The notes beneath the pieces are model-generated. The model had not been told where the DNA came from, searched no databases, and worked only from the letters and a program-made list of their open reading frames with translations. Positions 57,485 to 64,000 of a stretch of DNA of 64,000 nucleotides are shown here, one piece after another. Source of the stretch: Leucogyrophana mollusca (lineage: Eukaryota > Basidiomycota > Agaricomycetes > Boletales); contig MU266464.1 in assembly GCA_021014945.1 (NCBI GenBank), positions 1-64,000 of the forward strand, read 5' to 3'. Within the stretch, counting starts at the first letter, position 1. The number at the start of each line of letters is the position of its first letter. A program made the position numbers and the translations under genes.

Positions 57485-57874
57485 ATGACTGCGTCCACTG
57501 TGTCCGCTGATTGTCCCGCCTAATGACGGCTCTCGCCCATGTATCAACATTAACGCTGACCTCAAGACTGGCGGGCGCGCACGTAACTGGGAACCAGCCG
57601 AGCACACTGTCGAAATTTGGTTTTCGAGGGCGAATTCTAATGCGAACCACAAGTGGAAGTATCAGAAGGAGATGTGCCAGGACGAGGTTATTTTGATTAC
57701 ATGGTATGCGCTCTGTCGCACTTGCTTTCAGCTAGCAGATTGGCGTGTAGCCACGGCTATGACTCTGTGCACGACCACAATGTTGCTATCTTCACCCTCA
57801 CACCGGGTTTAAAGACAAGACTGGACCGCTAAGATGAAGCCATCGAATTGAGGGCTCTCATCTTTTACTACTAA
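57485..57874 (+). pseudogene. AsaB/CmcJ-like oxidoreductase, copy 5 (type I), internally deleted
   Basis: ATG 57485 corresponds to the start of copy 1 but reaches a stop after 12 codons. The region then continues with DNA for 'INADLKT' and 'ARNWEPAEHTVEI' of exon 1. It jumps directly to 'NHKWKYQKEM' of late exon 2, so about half of the gene, including the HVDQ/RVHRH core, is missing. The last intron and exon 3 ('YDSVHDHNVAIFT') follow with a further frameshift and premature stop. The original terminus near 57872-57874 is recognisable. A clear relic of the divergent-pair duplication. Confidence 0.85.
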
Positions 57875-58498
57875 GACTTGTACACAGCAAGAAGAGTTTG
57901 TTATTCACCGTAGCCCGCGTGGTCTGCGTCATATTCCTATTAGTTAATTGTTTGGAGACGGAATGCGATCAGTCTTGTCCTGTCTGTGAGTTGCTTCCGT
58001 AATATTGTCGATGAGGTCCGAGTCAACTGGAAAGAATCACTGAGGGAATCAGCTAGCATCCACACGCTCGATTCGGAGGCGGTCGCCCAAACGAGAATCC
58101 CTGCAGGGATTCTCGAGGTGAACTCAAGGTGAATTCCACGTAGTGCGAGACGTCTATTTTAGAGGGGACGTCAGCAAATTTCACCTGACGTTCAAGTTGG
58201 TTATAGCTGGTAAGGGTGGCCTGGAATAAAATGACCCGTTATTCCAAGACATTCGCGATACTCTCGTGTCTGTGATACTCATATTCATCTTCACGCTGAC
58301 AGGTGGTCCGAGTTCAGCTTAAAGGCAGGAATCCATTGTGCTACGTATTCGTACAGGCTAATCAAACAAGGTCCACCACATAGGTCTGATTCTTCACCCA
58401 GCAAATCAAGCCCACCATTGCCCCAGGCCCAGCTCATTCTTGTCTCTCAACAGCGTCCTCCTCTTTCTCCGAGGTGTTGTGCTTTCCAGGTGTCGACG
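57875..58498. other. Intergenic, no supported gene
   Basis: 3' flanks of copy 5 and of the MACPF-like gene. Apart from a 24-bp palindrome (58092-58115) nothing is recognised. Confidence 0.4.
58092..58115. repeat. Perfect 24-bp palindrome
   Basis: The sequence reads identically on both strands, with CTGCAG at its centre and CGAGAATC at each end. It could be a terminator-like hairpin or a binding site. It lies about 220 bp after the copy 5 relic and 380 bp after the end of the MACPF-like gene. Confidence 0.8.
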
Positions 58499-60771
58499 CT
58501 AAGCCTTATCAAAACCGTGGAAGCGGAACAACTCCTTGCTCCCTTGCCATGGGCTTGAATATCGTGGTCGGTATTCAGTGAGCGCATCATCCCAACGCCG
58601 ACACAACACGCACCTCCCGGTCGTGACTCTAACATAGTTCTTGCTGGACAGCCTTGAAACAACGATGACCAGCTCGGCGACATTGGGGACTATGTCTTCG
58701 AAGACCCAGAAGTGGCTGTCCTCTTTCCAGCCAGGAATGCCTGAGGCACGGTTGTCAATAAGGGCGATGTAGTCCTTGCCGGTGTTTGTTGAACCAAATG
58801 ACACAACAGTGCTTCCTTCGATATCGGAGAAGTCGTAACAGATCAAATCGAAGAGCTTCGTGGCGGTAGGCGTAAGCGAAGGTAGGATGACTGTGTCGCC
58901 CCATGGTAAGCGGATAGATAAAGGGCAGGTGGGAGGGGACCCAAGATGACATACCGTCAGTCCAATTTTCGCCGCCCTCGAGTGGGATGCTTTGAGCGAT
59001 GTACTTCACGGTTTTTATGGCGGCCTTGGCAGAAGTTATCATCTTGTTTGGAGTTTGCCATCCCATATCATGCTCACCAAGACGTTAGCACGGAACTGGT
59101 GGGACGGTGTGCACGTGAGTTGTGAGTCGGCTTTGCTTGGGTCGTCGCGAACCGCGAGGACCTATAATACAAGTGTCAGTGGTCTTGTCGATTTTAAGTA
59201 GGGAACTGAAAGTTCAACCCCCCCAATTACCTTTTCTCGGATTTCTTTCATCTCTTTGACTCGCTGGTTTTCAAACTGGGCCTTCTGAGACGAGCCTTGA
59301 AGATACTTTGCGTCTGGGACTGAGAAAAATGAGCATAGAGCTGCCTGTAATGAGGCTAACGAAGGGAAATCGGCTTACTTTTCCTGACGAAGGTCTCCAT
59401 AGCCGTGTACTTGGTAAATTCGTCAAACAGCTCCCAGCTCTGTTCTCGGTAATTCGTAAGATCCACCTGTAGTCGTCACAGCTGATGCTACGCACCCGTT
59501 TATTCGCATAAACATAGTCAAATGGCCGAAACGCGTTGGAGAAATTCTTCACATTTTCATATCTCGCCAAAATCGCGCTGGAAAAATCAGATCAGGATAA
59601 GGTGGAGTTGTAGCGGCTTGAAGTTCGGTCTGCTTACAATCGCATATATTTGTGGTTGGCGGCATCCTCGTAGAACTTGTCAGCCTTAGCCTTGATCATC
59701 AACAAGTCGTTGGAGCCCTCTGCGGGAGAGGTTTCGTTAGTTGTGCCACCGCCAGATTCCTTGATGACAATATGCGTTTCTGAGTGCTTGTTGATCTTCT
59801 CGATGGCGCTCTTGACCTCATTGGTTACTGTCCCCTGAGCCCCATACATTGAAAATGCCAATTTGGCACTGGAAAAGGTGTAGAGTCAGATTTTGATGCG
59901 GGGGCGCACCTAGAGTGGAAAGGGCATACGCTTGTTTAATTTCCGTTACATCCGACCTGTTGATGGATCTGATGGAGATGCGTGCATAGAAAAAACCTCC
60001 TTGAACAAAATCTGTACCAATCACCAGTTAACATTTATCTGTCGAACACCACAATGCTAGGTAAAACTTGCCAGAGATCCAACGGTCTCCATAGGTCTGA
60101 TGTGGGTTCGGCGTTTCAACCCAGTTGAACGAATATTCGCCAGTGTGGGTGGCTTGGTGCTGCACATTTACTTTGACCTGGTACGTGACATCGCTGCGTT
60201 CGAACTTGGCGAAAAATGCAGATAGTCAATCCTCCAGCGGAAGTTTAGGGATATCGGGGAGAGCGCTTACTTCGCTTCGATTCAAGTACTGGACGTCGAT
60301 CTGGCCACTTTGGTCCCAGCCACTGATCGTAGCACCAGCACTAATATCCAGAGACTTCGCCAGCTTCCTGAAAGGGCATTGTTCGTTAGTGAACCACGTC
60401 TTCAGTCGTCGCGGAAACAGCATACTCGTAATCCTCGATAAGTTCGGAGTAATATTCCCTTTGGTAAGGGGTTGGACCAGGTTCAGTGGGCGTCACAGTG
60501 ACGGCGCCCGCCAGACAAGTTGCCTGAGTAAAGGTGTTGAAGCTGCTCCAAGCAAGTCAGCGGGGACAAGGCACACTCGAATACCCGGGACTTTGAAATG
60601 AACATACCCTTGACCTTTCTGCATGCCATTGTAATAGGGGGCGTATTCTGCGGACATTGTATGATATAGCGTCGTGTTTCGGTAGTGTACTTCAAAAGAT
60701 TCGAAGGGATGAAGTGACCAGTAGTGGGCCACCTCCTTTATATCATCTGGCTGGGGAGCGGTCCCACTCAT
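58499..60771 (-). CDS. Probable MACPF-like protein (candidate partner of the nearby aegerolysin)
   Basis: Multi-exon gene from ATG 60771 (MSGTAPQPDDIKEVAHYWSL). After a beta-rich start ('YHTMSAEYAPYYNGMQKG') and 'LAKSLDISAGATISGWDQSG', the spliced protein reads 'YGDRWISDFVQGGFFYARIS'. The spacing Y-G-x-x-W-x6-G-G equals that of the MACPF signature (Y/W-G-T/S-H-F/Y-x6-G-G). Then come a central segment 'SAIEKINKHSETHIVIKES', 'ILARYENVKNFSNAFRPFDY', 'VDLTNYREQSWELFDEFTKY', a helical 'QFENQRVKEMKEIREKV', and a tail domain 'HFWVFEDIVPNVAELVIVVS' ending FHGFDKA. The intron inside the signature is of GC-AG type. No signal peptide is seen. Family assignment rests on this motif and general layout, so it is an inference; a distinct fungal family with a similar core is possible. 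Confidence 0.5.
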
Positions 60772-61751
60772 TTGCGCCGATACTGAAATAATCCGGCGGT
60801 TACGTGCATTGCCTCAGCCTGACTGCTGACAGACTGACCCAAGGCTGACCTGTGGTCGATTATTCAATATACGGAATGGAAGCAACAATAGTGGGGCGGG
60901 TCCATACCGCGGTGTATGGAACAGATCCATTCTTAGCGCGATATCGCAAACCTGATTCCATTTTACCGACATGACATGATGAACTGAGGTGGATCCAGCT
61001 CTTCGAACGGAACTTGTGGAGCATACATGTGCTGACGTTGGTTCCATTCAGCAGGGAACAAATCTATTGTGACGTTTGACAGGGTCATGGTGGACCGATA
61101 AACTTGAACTGCGAAGTCAAGCTGAGGCACCATGGGTAAATGAAGTTGTATCAACGCAGGGCTCCCACAGTTGCTTACTAGTGATGGAGCCGCTGCTCCG
61201 ACTCGAGAGACCTGGGGAACGATGGTGGTAGACCTTGAGATGGAAGTACATCCGACCAACAAGGTGAAGGGTTATATTAATTGTACACGGCGCAATATGT
61301 GCGAGCGGTACAAACAACACTTGAACATATTGATCTCCGTGGCAGAGACCGTTGGGCTGCCTGCTATGAAACAATTGCTGGTATGTACACCTGAGTCGCG
61401 CTCGGTTCAATGTGACGATGAATTAAATTTAGCTCACCTCGTTCTATTTACTTACTTGCTTGCCCTCCCATAAGGACCAACCCGGGCTACGTGACGTCGT
61501 CCATCACCGACTGCAGATGCGTATGATCTTGCATTCTTTGGATATCGTCCTCGAGAGTTGTCAAGATTTGCGGTCACGGTGTCGCCGGGGTTTTTGGGAA
61601 CGAGAAATAATTAAATTATGTAAAGTTTGTTCCGCGACCTGAGACCGCTCCTCTCGGCTCCTCCCATCCAGCATGAGAACTTTGAATTCGTCGCAGCTGC
61701 ATCGCGCAGCGCCCCGAAAATATCGTGAAAGGCAACCAGGATCGCTGTCAC

Positions 61752-62140
61752 CGCGTCCGTTCATTTCTTCGCCTCCTCGGACGCAGTGAGCGCTTCCGAG
61801 TCCGAATACTCCACACTTATTTTAATCAGCCCTGTGGTACCCGTGGGCTGCTTGCCACTACGGGGGTGCTACCAGGAACCGCGAAAGCATCTTTCTCAGA
61901 GGTCCGCGTCTGCGGTCACGGTGTGAGGTAAGGTTCATTATGTCCATTCAGGTCCGTTGTGTCCATCCAGGCCCATTCATTTCTTCGCTTCCTCGGATGT
62001 GGTGAGCTCTTCCGAGTGCCAGTACACTCCACACCCATTTTAATAATAATCAGTCCCATGTGGGCGACCCACCACTACAGGAGATGCTACCAAAAACCGC
62101 GAAAGCATCCTTCCAGGTCCGTGTCCGTGTGTGAGGTAAG
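61752..62140. repeat. Imperfect tandem duplication of about 200 bp
   Basis: Two adjacent units share, in order, TTCATTTCTTCGC, CTCGGA, GTGAGC, CTCCACAC, AACCGCGAAAGCATC and GTGTGAGGTAAG. A second, weaker pair of units follows at about 62270 and 62446, starting GGTGCGAACATTC. Non-coding; origin unknown. Confidence 0.65.
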
Positions 62141-62725
62141 AGCAGGCGTCCGAGTGTCTACACCGAGTTCATCCCGTGACAAGTTTTGCATGACTATAGA
62201 CGCGGTCCAAGCCTCCGGACCCCACTGCCCTTTCGAACCCGGGAATATCGTTCCCTTATGCCACCAAGGTGCGAACATTCCGTGTGTTAGAAGTTGGGGC
62301 ACCGACTGCCCGAGTATTGTGGAATGGAACCAATACGTCGCAGCGCCATGCACAGTGCACACTTGGGCACAGACATGGACCAAGCCGTCGGATCGCGGTG
62401 TGCGTCACATCTGGGAACAATTGCGGTTTTCTTGTGCAAGCGGGGTGCGAACATTCTGCACGTCGGATGTTGGAGCAGCTGTCGGTAATGTAACTGTTCG
62501 ACGGAGCCAGTTCGTCCGAGCACTACACACGCTTGCTGATACACAAGAATATCGCCTTGTGCAAGCGAGGACGGCCATTCGCCCTGTCAGGATCCATGAC
62601 AGACCCGCGTGTCTGGATTCCATTCTGTTTGCTCTATGGGGCACCCTGACGTCTGTGCTCTCCAAGGTTCTTTGTCGAATTCCACCGGGAATACGCATGC
62701 TGCGAAAAAAGCTCCCTTGGATGCA

Positions 62726-62732
62726 TATAAAA
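62726..62732 (+). promoter_or_regulatory. TATA box of the aegerolysin gene
   Basis: TATAAAA lies 108 bp before the aegerolysin ATG, followed by a CT-rich leader typical of strongly expressed fungal genes. Confidence 0.6.
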
Positions 62733-62833
62733 GCCTCCCGTACATTGCTCGGACTCAACAGCGACATCGTTTCTTTTCGTATTCATCGCGCACACACATC
62801 TCTCTACCTTCACTAGCCCTATCATCTATCGAC

Positions 62834-63310
62834 ATGGCCATTGCACAATTCGTGGTCCTTCGGGTCAAAAACTCGTTCCGTACCCGTAACATCAAATTGC
62901 AGAAGGCGAGCCTTAAGTGGTGGGTATCCATTCTCATGCTGCCATGGGGGCATTGGCTGACCACAATCCGCGACGTGAACAGGGGCAAGTTCCACGAGGA
63001 TGGGAACAAAGACAACGAAATCGAGCCAGATACGGTCAACGGGATCGTCATCCCCGCAGGCGCGACCGGCGTGATTTCGGCCTGCGGTCGCTCGGACGCG
63101 TCCTCCGGCACCGAAGGCACTGTCGATCTTTATGACGACGAAACAAAGATTTGCACTTTGTACTGGAACTGCCCGTGGGGGAGCAAGACCAACAACTTTG
63201 CAGTCCAGGGCAGGAACAGCGACGCGGGGTATATGGTGAGCGTTGGGACGTGGAACAGGGATGGTGGTGCTCTGGGGCACATCGATATCGAGGTTGCGAT
63301 TAGGGGATAA
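62834..63310 (+). CDS. Aegerolysin family membrane-binding protein
   Basis: Exons 62834-62919 and 62983-63310 give about 137 residues, the normal size. Landmarks: 'MAIAQFVVLRVKNSF' start, 'LKWGKFHEDGNKDNEIE' across the intron, 'VIPAGATGVISACGRSDASS' with the invariant GRSDASSGTEG region, 'TLYWNCPWGSKTNNF' with the CPWGS motif, and 'GGALGHIDIEV' near the end. No signal peptide, as usual for the family. Aegerolysins bind membrane lipids (for example sphingomyelin/cholesterol or ceramide phosphoethanolamine) and in some fungi recruit a MACPF protein to form pores. The 63-nt intron is a multiple of three without stops, so unspliced RNA would still be translated with 21 extra residues. The next gene on the left is a MACPF-like candidate in divergent orientation. 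Confidence 0.92.
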   Translation: MAIAQFVVLRVKNSFRTRNIKLQKASLKWWVSILMLPWGHWLTTIRDVNRGKFHEDGNKDNEIEPDTVNGIVIPAGATGVISACGRSDASSGTEGTVDLYDDETKICTLYWNCPWGSKTNNFAVQGRNSDAGYMVSVGTWNRDGGALGHIDIEVAIRG

Positions 63311-63874
63311 GTCTCCTTTTGAAATGGGGCGCAAGAGGTGAGCGCTCTCCGACATGAAACCTTTCAAGAGTTCACTGAAACCAACAGATTTTCTTTTCTA
63401 CTGCATTGACAGGGGAATTGAGCCCCGAGTTACCTGTCATCCCTTTTACTCTTGGACACTTCGCGCGTACTATCCCGGAAAAAGGAAAAAAAAGAAGAAA
63501 AAGCCAGAATACGAAAAAAATCACCTTTTTGTACCATTCACCCGAGTCTGCCATTTGATCTTTTATGTGACGCCGTATTTACCAATATATGACGCGCTTT
63601 TGACTTTCCGTATGCTGTTGAGGACGTGGTCAGACCATTACCGCGTAGACCAGGTCAACATCCAGCGACTAAACACAAATGCATGCGACCGCCTGGTGTT
63701 AGTACCGCCAGCCTTGGTACCTGCCTTTTACTTAAGCTTCGGGACCCACCAGAGCCGCCATGCACCGTTCATTTATCCTATGATGGGGCTATTAATACAC
63801 ACACCACCTCCACCTTCATGCCCTCTCAAAAACGTACAAATACGCCAACAGCGGCCAACAAGACGAAGGCTCAC
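63311..63874. other. Intergenic, no supported gene
   Basis: 3' flank of the aegerolysin gene, with an A-rich tract near 63480-63505. If the right-edge gene continues past its donor at 63874, its last exon may lie near 63784, but the frame there meets a stop almost at once. Confidence 0.4.
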
Positions 63875-64000
63875 CGAGGTCCTCCATGTACCCGAACAGC
63901 CATTCCATCGCTACCTCCGCACCGGCATTACCGGTCGCCAGGAGCGCGTTCTGACGCCCCACAGCGGGGAATCCCGTCCCCTCAAGTTGTGCCATCGCGT
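63875..64000 (-). CDS. UBA-domain exon, probably of a Ubp14/USP5-type deubiquitinase (partial)
   Basis: The minus frame entering from the right edge reads 'MAQLEGTGFPAVGRQNALLA', then 'GNAGAEVAMEWLFGYMEDL', ending at a GTGAGC donor (63874). This is a UBA domain of the kind found in USP5/Ubp14, where the consensus is about 'QLxxMGFPxxRCQRALLATG' and 'EVAMEWLFxHMDDPDID'. Ubp14 disassembles free polyubiquitin chains. Differences at usually conserved positions (GTG for GMG, VGRQ for xRCQ) and a stop soon after the next plausible acceptor raise the chance of a truncated copy. The rest lies outside the window. Confidence 0.55.

Larger units (their letters stand above)
60772..62833. other. Long intergenic region between the divergent MACPF-like and aegerolysin genes
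   Basis: Holds the two promoters and repeated DNA (61752-62140). A minus frame at 61262-60963 ending 'VPFEELDPPQFIMSCR' looks somewhat protein-like but has no recognised relatives or start. A 285-codon plus frame (61959-62816) runs through the repeats and is probably spurious. Confidence 0.4.

Noticed and set aside
61959..62816. 285-codon open frame on the plus strand
   Set aside because: It spans the imperfect tandem repeats, has no known motif and overlaps the aegerolysin promoter; its length probably reflects repeat composition.

Overview
The window is genomic DNA of a filamentous basidiomycete, most likely an Agaricomycete and possibly a polypore. The reasons are short GT-AG introns of about 45-120 nt in nearly every gene and families that are characteristic of mushrooms: DUF6533 membrane proteins, an aegerolysin, a fungal galectin, a CVNH protein and AsaB-like oxidoreductases. 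I saw no rRNA, CRISPR or convincing tRNA gene. All family calls come from reading translated motifs; no database search was possible.

Left part (1-25.2 kb) is largely conserved housekeeping: a partial C6orf136/DUF2358-like gene, the replication factor PSF1 (GINS) divergent from the NEDD8-E1 subunit ULA1, the rRNA-processing protein UTP7, a Sar1-like small GTPase with degenerate switch regions, and a PUF6-like ribosome-biogenesis protein. Set among these are accessory or metabolic genes: a GMC oxidoreductase, a frame-disrupted short-chain dehydrogenase, a DUF6533 membrane protein, a plant-type O-methyltransferase and a divergent pair of AsaB-like oxidoreductases.

Middle part (25.8-51.9 kb) is accessory DNA: a secreted CVNH protein, a secreted hydrophobic protein, and a six-cysteine small secreted protein family (two intact genes and one frameshifted copy). 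They surround a segmental tandem array of about 18 kb. The array holds four intact, same-strand DUF6533 multi-pass membrane genes plus a 3'-only relic. Two kinds of long repeat module (here R and S) lie between them, and one site carries a near-perfect foldback element of about 785 bp.

Right part (52-64 kb) holds three more AsaB-like loci. One is apparently intact; two are damaged and look like an inverted duplicate of the divergent pair at 18-21 kb, now split by about 2 kb containing a galectin gene. Next come a MACPF-like gene and, head-to-head with it, an aegerolysin gene: a candidate two-component membrane-binding/pore-forming pair. A UBA-domain exon, probably from a Ubp14/USP5-type gene, runs off the right edge.

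Together, the right half reads as a fast-evolving locus of fruiting-body defence-type proteins (galectin, aegerolysin, MACPF-like, CVNH, small cysteine-rich secreted proteins) and tailoring enzymes, shaped by repeated segmental duplication and decay.
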